From contig CAKSHJ010000006.1 in assembly GCA_934457095.1 (NCBI GenBank), positions 1 through 64,000 of the forward strand: 64,000 nt of DNA. Direction: 5' to 3'. The notes beneath the pieces are model-generated. The model did not search any database and had not been told where the DNA came from. It was given only the letters and a program-made list of their open reading frames with translations. Positions 32,648 to 42,007 of this stretch are shown here, in pieces. The translations under genes were made by a program, and so were the position numbers. Origin of the DNA: an uncultured Eubacteriales bacterium (lineage in GTDB: Bacteria; Bacillota; Clostridia; Oscillospirales; Acutalibacteraceae). Positions within the stretch are counted from its first letter, which is position 1; the number at the start of each line of letters is the position of its first letter.

Positions 32648-33481
32648 TTAACCGGTATACCGTTCCCGCAGCAGCGCAATTTCTTTTGCATAGCCGTCGG
32701 CTTCATTCGGAGTTTCCAGACAAAACGGCAAATGCCGCAGCTTTGGATGATTGATAATCGCTGTAATCGCCTCTAATCCAATGCTGCCCTCCCCGATTTT
32801 CTCATGCCGGTCCTTGTGACTGCAAATGGGATTTTTGCTGTCGTTTAAATGCACGGCACATAGCCTGTTTAAACCAATCACACGGTCAAATTCGGCAAGT
32901 ACGCCGTCCAAATCGTTTACAATATCATACCCGGCGTCGTATACATGACAGGTATCTAAGCAAACGCCCAGCTTTTCCTGCAATTGCACCCCGTCTATAA
33001 TTTCCCGCAGCTCCTCAAATCGGCTGCCGATTTCGCTGCCCTTACCCGCCATAGTCTCCAGCAAAACCGTGGTAGTCTGCTCCGGTTTTAATATGACATT
33101 CAGAGTCTGTACAATTTGCATAATGCCCTGCTGTATTCCCTGCCCTACATGACTGCCGGGGTGAAAATTATAAAATTGCCCCGGCAAATACTCCATGCGT
33201 TCCAAATCGTCGACCATGGTTTCCAGTGCAAATTCTCGTGTGCGCCCGGCCGGGGAACACGGATTCAAAGTATATGGCGCGTGCGCCACAATATGCCCAA
33301 AATGATGCTCTTCCATGAACGCAAGCAATGCGTTTATATCCTGTAAATCGAGCGCTTTTACTTTACTACCTCGTGGATTTCTGGTGAAAAATTGAAAGGT
33401 ATTGGCGCCCAATTGCAGAGCCTGCTGTCCCATGTGTAAAAAACCTTTTGCACACGACAAATGACACCCGATTTGTAACAT
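32648..33481 (-). CDS. nfo: Endonuclease IV (AP endonuclease)
   Basis: A 277-residue TIM-barrel enzyme from the ATG at 33481 behind GGAGGG. Trinuclear zinc ligands are visible in VAHAPYTLNPC, FHPGSHVGQG, LLETMAGKGSEIG, CLDTCHVYDAGYD, HLNDSKN and the C-terminal ETPNE. It cuts DNA at abasic sites in base-excision repair. It lies 17 bases after the alkyltransferase gene, so two DNA repair genes are adjacent, upstream of the polyamine operon. Confidence 0.96.
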   Translation of the reverse strand: MLQIGCHLSCAKGFLHMGQQALQLGANTFQFFTRNPRGSKVKALDLQDINALLAFMEEHHFGHIVAHAPYTLNPCSPAGRTREFALETMVDDLERMEYLPGQFYNFHPGSHVGQGIQQGIMQIVQTLNVILKPEQTTTVLLETMAGKGSEIGSRFEELREIIDGVQLQEKLGVCLDTCHVYDAGYDIVNDLDGVLAEFDRVIGLNRLCAVHLNDSKNPICSHKDRHEKIGEGSIGLEAITAIINHPKLRHLPFCLETPNEADGYAKEIALLRERYTG

Positions 33482-33498
33482 AAATTTTCCCTCCGCTT

Positions 33499-33969
33499 CT
33501 ATCTTTTCCGCATAACCCCACAATTACGCTCCAATTCCAATAAAAATTGTTTGCGTTCCAGTCCGTCGGCATAACCTGTGAGCGCTCCGTTTGACCCTAC
33601 CACTCTATGACACGGGATTACAATATCGATAGGATTATGATGATTTGCCATGCCGACTGCCCGACAGGCCTTTGGACTACCGATTTCGGCGGCAATTTGA
33701 GCATAAGTACGAGTCTGACCGTAGGGTATGGCCTGCAGCGCCTGCCAAACTTTTTGCTGAAACGGCGTACCTTTAGGCTTTAGGGGCAACGAAAAACTCT
33801 GTTGTTGGCCCTGAAAATACGCATTGAGCTGTTGTTTAGCGGCAAGGAGTAACAGCGTTTGTTGTTCGGGGTATTGTAAATTGCGAAAGCTGATTCTAAT
33901 AATTGCGTCGGCCTCCTGCGCAATATAGATGGTACCTATAGCAGTTTGCAGCGTAAGTTGTATGGGCAT
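33499..33969 (-). CDS. ogt: Methylated-DNA--protein-cysteine methyltransferase
   Basis: A 156-residue protein from the ATG at 33969 behind GAGGTG (a GTG three codons earlier overlaps that site). The helix-turn-helix region PFQQKVWQALQAIPYGQTR and the acceptor Cys120 in IVIPCHRVVGSNG are intact, followed by GYADGLERKQFLLELE. It removes alkyl groups from O6-guanine by suicide transfer. The short N-terminal domain is of Ogt type and lacks the Ada zinc domain. Confidence 0.93.
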   Translation of the reverse strand: MPIQLTLQTAIGTIYIAQEADAIIRISFRNLQYPEQQTLLLLAAKQQLNAYFQGQQQSFSLPLKPKGTPFQQKVWQALQAIPYGQTRTYAQIAAEIGSPKACRAVGMANHHNPIDIVIPCHRVVGSNGALTGYADGLERKQFLLELERNCGVMRKR

Positions 33970-34029
33970 ACTATGCACCTCTTTTTTTTAAAAAGAAACA
34001 CCCGAACGCAAAATGCGCCCGGATGCATT

Positions 34030-34119
34030 TGGCGGAGAAAGAGGGATTTGAACCCTCGCGCCGGTTACCCGACCTACTCCCTTAGCAGGGGAGCCCCTTC
34101 ACCACTTGGGTATTTCTCC
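34030..34119 (-). tRNA. tRNA-Ser (anticodon GCT)
   Basis: On the minus strand the gene begins GGAGAAA and ends TTTCTCC-G-CCA. The anticodon stem CTCCC/GGGAG encloses CTGCTAA (anticodon GCT). The long variable arm is GC-rich, as expected for serine tRNA. Confidence 0.95.
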
Positions 34120-34169
34120 AAAACAGTGTATTGACTGCCATCTATCCATAAAAATTGAAACGTGCAAAC

Positions 34170-34258
34170 TGGCGGAGGAGAAGAGATTCGAACTCTTGGT
34201 CCCTTGCGGGATCACTAGTTTTCAAGACTAGCTCCTTAAACCACTCGGACACTCCTCC
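34170..34258 (-). tRNA. tRNA-Ser (anticodon TGA)
   Basis: On the minus strand the gene begins GGAGGAG and ends CTCCTCC-G-CCA. The anticodon stem CTAGT/ACTAG encloses CTTGAAA (anticodon TGA), with a long variable arm. It lies 50 bases upstream of tRNA-Ser(GCT) in the same direction. Confidence 0.95.
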
Positions 34259-34312
34259 GTATTCGACAACGCTGTTTACTATACCATGCAAAGCGGCGTT
34301 TGTCAATGCTTT

Positions 34313-34386
34313 TGGCTGCGGTACTAGGATTCGAACCCAGACAAACAGAGTCAGAGTCTGCTGTGCTACCATTACACAATACCGCA
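34313..34386 (-). tRNA. tRNA-Gln (anticodon CTG)
   Basis: On the minus strand the gene begins TGCGGTA and ends TACCGCA-G-CCA. The anticodon stem CAGA/TCTG encloses CTCTGAC (anticodon CTG). It is the first of three tRNA genes in a row, a likely single transcript Gln-Ser-Ser. Confidence 0.94.
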
Positions 34387-34474
34387 ATATTTTTGGACGG
34401 TAACATTTATTATAGCAAAATCCCTGTGTTTGTCAATAGATTGTCGGTAAAAATTATGACTTTCAAAAATTTCT

Positions 34475-35731
34475 TTATTTTGTTCGTTTTATACTCTTAG
34501 CTGCAGCTTTTCCTGCGGTAATACCGCTTATCCATGCCCAGTGCAGGTTATATCCCCCGCACTCTCCGTCTATATTCAAAATTTCCCCGGAAAAATACAG
34601 CCCCTTGCAACGAGTCGATTCCAAATTACCTGAAATTTGCCGCAACGAAACACCGCCGGCAGTAGTTTGCGCCTGTTTCCAATCTGTCACTCCAATACAC
34701 GGAAAGGCAAGTCCTTTTATCGCATTAGCAATATTCGTCAAATCCGTTTTCCGCAATTCCTTTGCCGCCGCATTCTTTTTATTCGACAATACTCTTTTTA
34801 CAATGCTTTCTCCAACTAACTTGTTTATAAAACCTTTTAACAACTCTGCTGCCGGTTGATTCGGAAAAAGCTGTGCCGTATACTCAAGTTGCTTGGTTAT
34901 GGTAAAGACGGTATGCTCAGGCATAAAATCTAAAATCACCTCAGGCTGTCGCCTTTTTGCGCATAAAAGAGCCACATGGCGTGAAAATTGGAACATACAA
35001 ATACCGGAAAGTCCCTGCTCGGTAAATTGCACCTCGCCTTTTTCAAGACAAATCACCTTACCGTTGCATTTCAAAACAGCAGTAACCGGACATCGCATAC
35101 CCTTTAAACCTTTTACAAATTCCGGCGGTGTTTTTAACGCAGTAAGCGCCGGGTATAGCGGCGTTACTATATGACCAAACGAACTTGCCAACGCATAGCC
35201 GTTTATTCCGCAACCCAATTGCGGAGCCGCTTTGCCGCCTGTTGCGAGAATCACTTTTTTCGCGATAAGCGTTTGTCCATTGACGCTTTCGATGAAAAAT
35301 ACGCCGTTTTCGTTTTTTAGTCTGCAAACCGGAAATTCACAAATCGTTTCCACTTGCAAGGTCTCTGCCCGCAAACGAAGCATGTCCAGTACAGATGAGG
35401 CCTGCAGACTGTGTGGATAAACTCTGCCTTGAGTTTCCTCTTTGCACAGCAGCCCCATTTCCCGAAACCACTCTATCAGCCGCTTAGGCGGGTAGGTGTG
35501 CAATATAGCTTCTACCGCACCGGGATTGCCGTAGTAATGTTTTACCGTGGCGTGCATATTGGTTAAATTGCACCTTCCATTGCCGGTGGCAAGCAATTTT
35601 CTACCTACTTTGGGAGCGCCCTCCAATAGCGTAACGGAAAAAGGCTGTTTTAAAATTTGCGCCGCGGCAATGGCTGCGGCAAAACCCGAGGCTCCCCCGC
35701 CTATGACCGCAACGCCTGTGTGTTTTTGCAT
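34475..35731 (-). CDS. BaiN/HI0933-family FAD-dependent oxidoreductase
   Basis: A 418-residue flavoprotein from the ATG at 35731 behind GGGGAG. It has the FAD fold VAVIGGGASGFAAAIAAA, the family motif GRKLLATGNGRCNLTN, ILATGGKAAPQLGC, and the C-terminal GLYFSGEILNIDGECGGYNLHWAW that closes over the flavin. The family (HI0933/YhiN) is widespread; one member, BaiN, reduces bile-acid intermediates in gut clostridia, while most are uncharacterised. I would not infer bile-acid activity from this sequence alone. It is followed by the tRNA-Gln-Ser-Ser run. Confidence 0.9.
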   Translation of the reverse strand: MQKHTGVAVIGGGASGFAAAIAAAQILKQPFSVTLLEGAPKVGRKLLATGNGRCNLTNMHATVKHYYGNPGAVEAILHTYPPKRLIEWFREMGLLCKEETQGRVYPHSLQASSVLDMLRLRAETLQVETICEFPVCRLKNENGVFFIESVNGQTLIAKKVILATGGKAAPQLGCGINGYALASSFGHIVTPLYPALTALKTPPEFVKGLKGMRCPVTAVLKCNGKVICLEKGEVQFTEQGLSGICMFQFSRHVALLCAKRRQPEVILDFMPEHTVFTITKQLEYTAQLFPNQPAAELLKGFINKLVGESIVKRVLSNKKNAAAKELRKTDLTNIANAIKGLAFPCIGVTDWKQAQTTAGGVSLRQISGNLESTRCKGLYFSGEILNIDGECGGYNLHWAWISGITAGKAAAKSIKRTK

Positions 35732-35836
35732 GAGTTTTCTCCCCTTTTTTGAGCGGTTTATATTTTTAGTATAACGCATTTTGCCTTTGTATGTAAAGTG
35801 GTTGTGTAGAAATCGGAATTTATGCCAAAATATAGA

Positions 35837-35864
35837 TTGACAAGAATTTTATTTTCCGTATAAT
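35837..35864 (+). promoter_or_regulatory. Promoter of the marR-ABC exporter operon
   Basis: A perfect TTGACA at 35837-35842 and perfect TATAAT at 35859-35864 are separated by 16 bases. So strong a promoter fits tight repression by the operator just downstream. Confidence 0.85.
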
Positions 35865-35866
35865 AG

Positions 35867-35895
35867 TTAACATGGTTAATTATTAACATCATTAA
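35867..35895. promoter_or_regulatory. MarR operator, two palindromes
   Basis: TTAACATGGTTAA (35867-35879) is a perfect 13-base palindrome and TTAACATCATTAA (35883-35895) is a near copy. Their centres are 16 bases apart. They start three bases after the -10 element, where a MarR dimer would block the polymerase. The sites are seen directly; binding is inferred. Confidence 0.78.
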
Positions 35896-35930
35896 CTGTC
35901 AATGTGCAGATTGTAGGAGGTGAACCGTTT

Positions 35931-36389
35931 ATGAAAGGCTCGGAAACTTTGAAAAATGAGCTTGCTCAGGTATTGGTCAGTCTGCAACGACGCAAAAAAT
36001 CGTTTGCGACTATGACTAATATCCCTCCGGGAGAGTTTTTTGTACTGGATTTAATCGGCCGGTATGAGCAGTCCACCCCCGATGGTGTTGCGCTCTCGGT
36101 CATTCGTGAGAGCAGTCGGATTTCCGGACCGGCAGTTTCTCAAATGCTGCGCACACTGGAGAAAAAAGGCTTTGTAACGCGTCTGATTGCAGAACAGGAC
36201 AGACGCAAAGTATTGGTTTCTTTAACGCCGGGTGGTAAAGAGGTTCTAACGGCATTTAAAACTATGTTCTTATCCTCTGTGGAACGGGTTTGCGAAGAAT
36301 TCGGCCCCAAGGATACCGAAACCTTTATTGTTTTACTGCGCCGCTTTCAGGATATTTTTTACAGTACACCCACTTGCGGTCACACATAA
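35931..36389 (+). CDS. MarR-family transcriptional regulator
   Basis: A 152-residue protein from the ATG at 35931 behind TAGGAGGTG. It has the MarR winged-helix: SSRISGPAVSQMLRTLEKKGFVTR, then the wing EQDRRKVLVSLTPGGKEVL with the conserved Asp-Arg-Arg. N- and C-terminal helices form the dimer. It probably represses its own operon, which encodes a two-part drug-type exporter, through the palindromes upstream. The inducer cannot be predicted. Confidence 0.92.
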   Translation: MKGSETLKNELAQVLVSLQRRKKSFATMTNIPPGEFFVLDLIGRYEQSTPDGVALSVIRESSRISGPAVSQMLRTLEKKGFVTRLIAEQDRRKVLVSLTPGGKEVLTAFKTMFLSSVERVCEEFGPKDTETFIVLLRRFQDIFYSTPTCGHT

Positions 36390-36416
36390 AACAAAAATAG
36401 AAAGGAGTTTTTTCAT

Positions 36417-38663
36417 ATGGTAAGATTATTGAAAATCTACTTAAAGCCGTTTTGGCTCAGTGTAGTCATTTGCGTATTGCTGCTGTTTGGTCAGGCATTC
36501 AGCGACCTGAGCCTCCCCCACTATATGTCCGATATTATCAATGTCGGCATTCAGCAGAGCGGCGTTGAGGAAGCTACGCCAAAAGCAATCAGTGGAAAAG
36601 CGCTCTCGTTTTTTAAAATTTTTATGACTCAAGACCAAAAAGAGCGCATTGACAAAAGCTATACCCTGCGTTCTGTACATGACAAGGGCAAGGAACATGA
36701 CGAATATGTTAAAAAATACCCACTGCTGCAAACCGAGGATATCTATGTATTAAACGGCAATGTTGACGCAGAGGGTTTGACGGAATTAGACAACACTTTT
36801 GGTACGGCTACCTGGACCTTTATTTATACCATGCAGTCTTTGGCAAGTCAGGAGCACGGGCAAGGTGAAGAAACCTCTGCAAACGTGTCTGAGATTGACT
36901 TTGCAAAGCTGTACCAAATGCAGCCGCAATTAGAAGCCATGCCAGACGGAGTAATCGGAGAAGCCAGAGAAAAAGCAGAAGCGACCGATGATTCCATGTT
37001 GGCGCAAAGCGCTGCTATTCTAAACGGTAGCTTCTACCAAGAGCTGGGTATGGATAAGGGAAATTTGCAAACAACTTATATTTTAATTGCCGGAGCAAAA
37101 ATGCTGGCACTTTCCTTTGCAGGCGGCATCGCTTCCATTTTGGTATGCCTGTTGGCCTCTCGTATTGCAGCGGGCGTTTCCCGCAATCTGCGCCGTAATG
37201 TTTTTCGTAAAGTCACCTCTTTTTCCAACAATGAATTCGATGAGTTTACCACCTCTTCCCTCATTACACGCACTACCAATGATATTACTCAAATTCAGCT
37301 TTTGCTGATTATGGGTATTCGTATGATGTGCTATGCTCCGATTATGGCCATCGGAGGCACTTCTATGGCGGTAGCAACTTCCCCTTCTATGGGTTGGATT
37401 ATTGCTCTTGCCTGCGGTATGCTGTTTTTACTGGTAGGCGTTATTTTTACGGTGGCTATGCCCAAATTCAAAATTATGCAAAAGCTCATTGACCGCTTGA
37501 ATTTGGTGGCAAGAGAAAATTTAAACGGTATGACGGTAATTCGCGCCTTTGGCACCGAGGACTTTGAAAAAAAGCGTTTTGACAAAGCCAATTTAGAGGT
37601 AGGTAAAACACAGTTGTTTACCAATCGTGTTATGGTATTTTTAATGCCGGTTATGATGTTCATTATGAACGGTATTTGTCTGCTGGTGGTCTGGGTCGGC
37701 GCACATCAGGTGGCAAACGGCGGCATTCAAGTGGGCAGTATGATGGCCTTTATGCAATATTGCATGCAGGTAATCATCGCATTTTTAATGCTCTCGGTTG
37801 TATTTATTATTGTGCCCAGAGCTGCGGTTTCTGCCGGCAGAATCAATGAAGTGCTGGCAAAGGAGCCTAGCGTACAAGACCCGGTACAACCCAAACATTT
37901 TGAGAAAAATGTAAAAGGCGTGGTGGAATTTTGCAATGTAGGCTTTCGTTATGCCGGCGCTGACGAGGAAGTTTTAAGCAACATTTCCTTTACCGCAATC
38001 CCCGGACAGACTACGGCATTTATCGGTTCTACGGGTGCGGGTAAGTCTACTCTTGTCAATTTGATCCCTCGCTTTTATGACGCGACCTCCGGAGAGGTGC
38101 TGATTGACGGCGTGAATGTGAAAGATGTTTCTCAACAGGAACTGCATGACAAAATCGGTTATGTACCGCAAAAAGGCGTATTGCTTTCGGGTACGATTGC
38201 TTCGAACCTGCGCTATGGCGACGAAAATGCCTCGGAAGCGGAACTAAAAACTGCTGCCGATATTGCACAGGCAACCGATTTTATTACGAAAAAGCCAGAG
38301 GGTTTTGACAGTTCCATTTCCGAGGGCGGCACGAATGTTTCCGGCGGGCAAAAGCAACGCCTTTCCATTGCTCGCGCCTTGGTGAAAAAACCGGAAATTT
38401 TTATTTTTGACGACAGCTTCTCTGCCCTGGACTTTAAAACGGACGCGGCATTGCGCAAATCTTTAAAGGAAAATTTGGCAGACGCTACCGTTTTAATTGT
38501 GGCACAGCGCATCAGCACCATTATGCATGCCGAGCAAATTATTGTATTGGACGAAGGTAAAATTGTAGGCAAGGGCACGCATGAGGAGCTGCTAAAAACC
38601 TGCAAAACCTATTATGAAATTGCATCGTCACAACTTTCAAAGGAGGAGTTAGAGCATGAATAA
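36417..38663 (+). CDS. ABC exporter half, with large outer loop and degenerate catalytic site
   Basis: A 748-residue half transporter, about 150 residues longer than usual. The extra part lies outside the cell between the first and second spans (about residues 45-220) and is polar. The ATPase domain has Walker A STGAGKS (near 540), signature NVSGGQKQR, and Walker B IFIFDDSFSALD, where Asp replaces the catalytic Glu. This makes it the inactive-site partner of a heterodimer, as in BmrC/BmrD or TM287/288. AAAGGAG precedes the ATG. Likely export of drugs, lipids or peptides; cargo unknown. Confidence 0.92.
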   Translation: MVRLLKIYLKPFWLSVVICVLLLFGQAFSDLSLPHYMSDIINVGIQQSGVEEATPKAISGKALSFFKIFMTQDQKERIDKSYTLRSVHDKGKEHDEYVKKYPLLQTEDIYVLNGNVDAEGLTELDNTFGTATWTFIYTMQSLASQEHGQGEETSANVSEIDFAKLYQMQPQLEAMPDGVIGEAREKAEATDDSMLAQSAAILNGSFYQELGMDKGNLQTTYILIAGAKMLALSFAGGIASILVCLLASRIAAGVSRNLRRNVFRKVTSFSNNEFDEFTTSSLITRTTNDITQIQLLLIMGIRMMCYAPIMAIGGTSMAVATSPSMGWIIALACGMLFLLVGVIFTVAMPKFKIMQKLIDRLNLVARENLNGMTVIRAFGTEDFEKKRFDKANLEVGKTQLFTNRVMVFLMPVMMFIMNGICLLVVWVGAHQVANGGIQVGSMMAFMQYCMQVIIAFLMLSVVFIIVPRAAVSAGRINEVLAKEPSVQDPVQPKHFEKNVKGVVEFCNVGFRYAGADEEVLSNISFTAIPGQTTAFIGSTGAGKSTLVNLIPRFYDATSGEVLIDGVNVKDVSQQELHDKIGYVPQKGVLLSGTIASNLRYGDENASEAELKTAADIAQATDFITKKPEGFDSSISEGGTNVSGGQKQRLSIARALVKKPEIFIFDDSFSALDFKTDAALRKSLKENLADATVLIVAQRISTIMHAEQIIVLDEGKIVGKGTHEELLKTCKTYYEIASSQLSKEELEHE

Positions 38664-40560
38664 TCAGGAAAAACAATTTAAGACTTCTCCACGGCCGGGC
38701 GGCGGTATGTTCGGTGGTCCTCCTGCTGCCGGCCCTGCTGAAAAACCTAAGAATTTCAAACAATCCTTCGGCAAATTGCTGCGCTATATGGGCAAATTCA
38801 AATTTTTAATGCTATTGGTTTTTCTATTTGCCATTTGCTCTACCATATTCACCATTGTCGGCCCCAAAATTTTAGGCATGGCCACCACCAAGCTATACGA
38901 GGGCATTATGGGTAGTGTTTCCGGCAACGGTACTGGCATTGATTTTGGCTATATTGGCGTAATTGCCTTAATTTTAATCGGTCTGTATTTGGTCAGCCTG
39001 CTGTTCGGATATTTACAGGGACATTTAATGTCCAAGGTAACTATGGAGGTCACCTATAACTTAAGAAAAGATATTTCCAATAAAATGTACAGGCTGCCGT
39101 TCCAATATTACGACGGCACCTCCAACGGTGAAATTTTGTCCTACATCACCAATGATGTGGATACCATTTCTCAAAGTCTGAACCAAAGCGCTACGCAAAT
39201 CATCACCTCTGTTACTACAGTTATCGGTATTTTAATTATGATGCTGACCATTAGCTGGGAAATGACGCTGGTTGCGCTTGTCATTGTACCGATTTCCATG
39301 GGAATTATCTCGCTGATTATGAAAAAATCGCAAAAGCACTTTATGGCGCAGCAAACCTATTTGGGACATGTAAACGGTCATGTGGAGGAAATGTATGCAA
39401 GCCATGTGGTGATTAAAGCGTTTAACAAGGAGCAAGAATCGGCTAAAATTTTTGACGGCTATAACGATACCCTTTATAAATCCGCATGGAAATCGCAGTT
39501 TATGTCCGGTTTGTTAATGCCTATTGTTTTATTTGTAGGCAATTTGGGCTATGTGGGAATTTGTATTTTAGGCGGTTATCTTTCGGTTACCACCGGCCTG
39601 CCCGTGGGTAATATTCAGGCATTCATGCAATATGTACGCCAATTTACCCAACCAATCTCTCAAATTGCCAATATCTCGAATATTTTACAGCAAACTGCCG
39701 CAGCTTCAGAGCGTGTATTCCACTTCTTGGAACAGGACGAGGAAGTACCGGAGGCTGCGCACCCTATTACCGTACAGCACGACAAAAATGCTGCCGAAAC
39801 CGCTGACTGTATCCACCCGCATGGTAAGGTGATATTTGACCATGTACATTTCGGCTATACTCCGGAGCGCACGATCATCCATGACTTTTCCGCTGTGGTA
39901 GAACCCGGCCAAAAGGTGGCTATTGTAGGACCGACCGGTGCGGGTAAAACCACCATCGTAAAATTGCTGATGCGCTTTTACGATGTAAATTCCGGTGCAA
40001 TTTTGATTGACGGGCATGATTTGCGGGAATTTGCAAGAAAAGATTTACGCTCAATGTTCGGTATGGTAGTGCAGGATACCTGGCTGTATAATGCCTCCAT
40101 TGAGGATAACATTCGCTACGGTAAACTCAATGCCTCCACCGAAGAGGTAATTGCCGCGGCCAAGGCAGCTCAGGTTGACCACTTTGTCAGAACCTTCCCG
40201 GAGGGATACAAAACGCTTTTAAACGAGGAAACCAATAATGTTTCCCAAGGACAAAAGCAGCTTTTGACCATTGCCCGGGCAATTTTGGCAGACCCGGAAA
40301 TTTTAATTCTGGACGAAGCCACCAGCAGTGTGGATACCAGAACCGAAATTTTAATTCAGAAGGCGATGGATCATTTAATGCAAGGCAGAACCAGCTTTGT
40401 CATTGCGCATCGATTGTCTACCATTAAAAACGCCGACACCATTTTGGTTATGAAAGACGGCGATATTATTGAACAGGGCAACCATGAGGAATTGCTTGCA
40501 AAAGGCGGATTTTATGCCGGTCTTTACAACAGTCAATTTGACCAAGGTGAAGAAGAATAA
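38656..40560 (+). CDS. ABC exporter half with intact catalytic site
   Basis: A 634-residue partner of the preceding protein; the start overlaps the preceding stop by eight bases. A glycine/proline-rich leader (PGGGMFGGPPAAGPAEK) precedes six spans. The ATPase domain has PTGAGKTT (near 428), signature NVSQGQKQLL and Walker B ILILDEATSSVD with the catalytic Glu. Together the two form one functional and one degenerate ATP site. The leader is conserved in many clostridial exporters of this type. A bidirectional terminator follows. Confidence 0.93.
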   Translation: MNNQEKQFKTSPRPGGGMFGGPPAAGPAEKPKNFKQSFGKLLRYMGKFKFLMLLVFLFAICSTIFTIVGPKILGMATTKLYEGIMGSVSGNGTGIDFGYIGVIALILIGLYLVSLLFGYLQGHLMSKVTMEVTYNLRKDISNKMYRLPFQYYDGTSNGEILSYITNDVDTISQSLNQSATQIITSVTTVIGILIMMLTISWEMTLVALVIVPISMGIISLIMKKSQKHFMAQQTYLGHVNGHVEEMYASHVVIKAFNKEQESAKIFDGYNDTLYKSAWKSQFMSGLLMPIVLFVGNLGYVGICILGGYLSVTTGLPVGNIQAFMQYVRQFTQPISQIANISNILQQTAAASERVFHFLEQDEEVPEAAHPITVQHDKNAAETADCIHPHGKVIFDHVHFGYTPERTIIHDFSAVVEPGQKVAIVGPTGAGKTTIVKLLMRFYDVNSGAILIDGHDLREFARKDLRSMFGMVVQDTWLYNASIEDNIRYGKLNASTEEVIAAAKAAQVDHFVRTFPEGYKTLLNEETNNVSQGQKQLLTIARAILADPEILILDEATSSVDTRTEILIQKAMDHLMQGRTSFVIAHRLSTIKNADTILVMKDGDIIEQGNHEELLAKGGFYAGLYNSQFDQGEEE

Positions 40561-40576
40561 AATTCCTGCCCCAAAT

Positions 40577-40618
40577 AAAAAAGCCGTTACAGCTACTGCA
40601 ATGCTGTAACGGCTTTTT
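40577..40618. terminator. Bidirectional terminator between exporter and recQ genes
   Basis: AAGCCGTTACAG (40581-40592) pairs exactly with CTGTAACGGCTT (40604-40615), with A-run and T-run flanks. It serves both converging genes. Confidence 0.9.
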
Positions 40619-40623
40619 ACCCT

Positions 40624-41856
40624 TTACCTCTTCTCCTTTGCCGCACAATTGGAACAATTCCCACAAAAATCAGGGCAGTTTTCTCCAAAATACCGTAGAA
40701 TATAAGCACGCAGACAGTCTGCTGTGGTACAATAAGCTGTCATTTGCTTTAAGCGTATTCGGTCTTTTTTTCGCACCTCTCTGCGCATATGGGCGTTTAG
40801 TATCTCATTTTCTTTCTGTTTTTCTATAAAAAATAGATTGGTAGCAATATCCTGTCTACTATACAGCAACAGACAATGGGCTGTATTACCGTTTCTGCCG
40901 GCTCTGCCCGCCTCCTGATAATAGCTTTCCATATTTTTCGGCATATGAAAATGCACTACAAACGAAACATTTGCCTTATCAATTCCCATACCAAACGCAT
41001 TGGTCGCTACCATAATCCGCACTTTGTCCGTCCGAAATTCCTCTTGATTCAGTCTGCGCTCCTGCTCGCTCAATCCTGCATGGTATCTAGTCGCGGCATA
41101 GCCCTGCGCCTGCAAACGCATACAGATTTCCTCCGTACTTTTTCTGGTAGCGCAATAGATAATGCCTGTTTTGTTCCTATTTTGCGCTAAAAAACGCTCC
41201 AAGGCTATAAATTTGTCTATAGGGGCTTGCACTTCAAAATATAAATTAGGACGATCGAAGCCAGTGGTTATCACAAACGGACTGCGTAGTTGCAATAGAG
41301 AAATGATATCCTGTTGAATTTGCTCGGTGGCAGTAGCAGTAAAAGCCGCTACCGGAGGTCTTTTAGGCAATGCGTGTATAAATTGTACAATTTTTAAATA
41401 GCTTGGACGAAAATCCTGTCCCCACTGCGAAATACAATGCGCTTCGTCTACACAAACAAGTGAAATATTCGCTCTCTTCGCAAAAGACAGAAATTCCTCT
41501 GAAACCAAGCGTTCCGGCGCAGCATAAACAAGCTTATATTTTTGTCGGGCACAGTTTTCAATCACCTTACCTTGCTGAACCGGCGTAAGCAGACTATTAA
41601 TAAACGCCGCGGAAATACCAGCCCTATGCAGTGCGTAGACCTGATCTTTCATCAGGGAAACCAGCGGCGATATGACCAACGTAATGCCCTCAACCAGAAC
41701 AGCGGGCACTTGGTAACAGACAGATTTTCCCGCACCCGTTGGCATAATTCCCAAACAGTCCTGCCCATTTAATAAATGTGCAATCAGTTTCTCTTGTCCG
41801 GGGCGAAATACATTGTGCCCAAAATAAGTTTTTAAAATCTCATGTGCCTTTTCCAT
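40624..41856 (-). CDS. Short RecQ-type DNA helicase
   Basis: A 410-residue superfamily 2 helicase with PTGAGKSVCYQVP, ISPLVSLMKDQV, VDEAHCISQWGQDFRPSY, FTATATEQ, ATNAFGMGIDKA and the YYQEAGRAGRNG motif VI, all typical of RecQ. It ends just after the zinc-binding Cys (CPDFCGNCSNC), so the winged-helix and HRDC domains of E. coli RecQ (about 610 residues) are missing. AGAGGCGG precedes the ATG and the stop is followed by a terminator, so it is a natural short form (RecS-like), not a broken gene. Confidence 0.88.
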   Translation of the reverse strand: MEKAHEILKTYFGHNVFRPGQEKLIAHLLNGQDCLGIMPTGAGKSVCYQVPAVLVEGITLVISPLVSLMKDQVYALHRAGISAAFINSLLTPVQQGKVIENCARQKYKLVYAAPERLVSEEFLSFAKRANISLVCVDEAHCISQWGQDFRPSYLKIVQFIHALPKRPPVAAFTATATEQIQQDIISLLQLRSPFVITTGFDRPNLYFEVQAPIDKFIALERFLAQNRNKTGIIYCATRKSTEEICMRLQAQGYAATRYHAGLSEQERRLNQEEFRTDKVRIMVATNAFGMGIDKANVSFVVHFHMPKNMESYYQEAGRAGRNGNTAHCLLLYSRQDIATNLFFIEKQKENEILNAHMRREVRKKDRIRLKQMTAYCTTADCLRAYILRYFGENCPDFCGNCSNCAAKEKR

Positions 41857-42007
41857 ATTAACCGCCTCTTTGCAACTTTAGTAAAATCATTATACTAAAT
41901 CTTGCTATTTTATACAATTGTCGATTAAAAAGAATCTTAATTGACGGCAACGTTATGATACTTTATAATAGTACCGTAAACAAATATTTGAGAAAGAAGG
42001 GCTTTTT

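Noticed and set aside
34475..35731. Bile-acid reductase BaiN by name
   Set aside because: The family name includes BaiN, but no other bai genes are near and the family is broad, so no bile-acid role is claimed.
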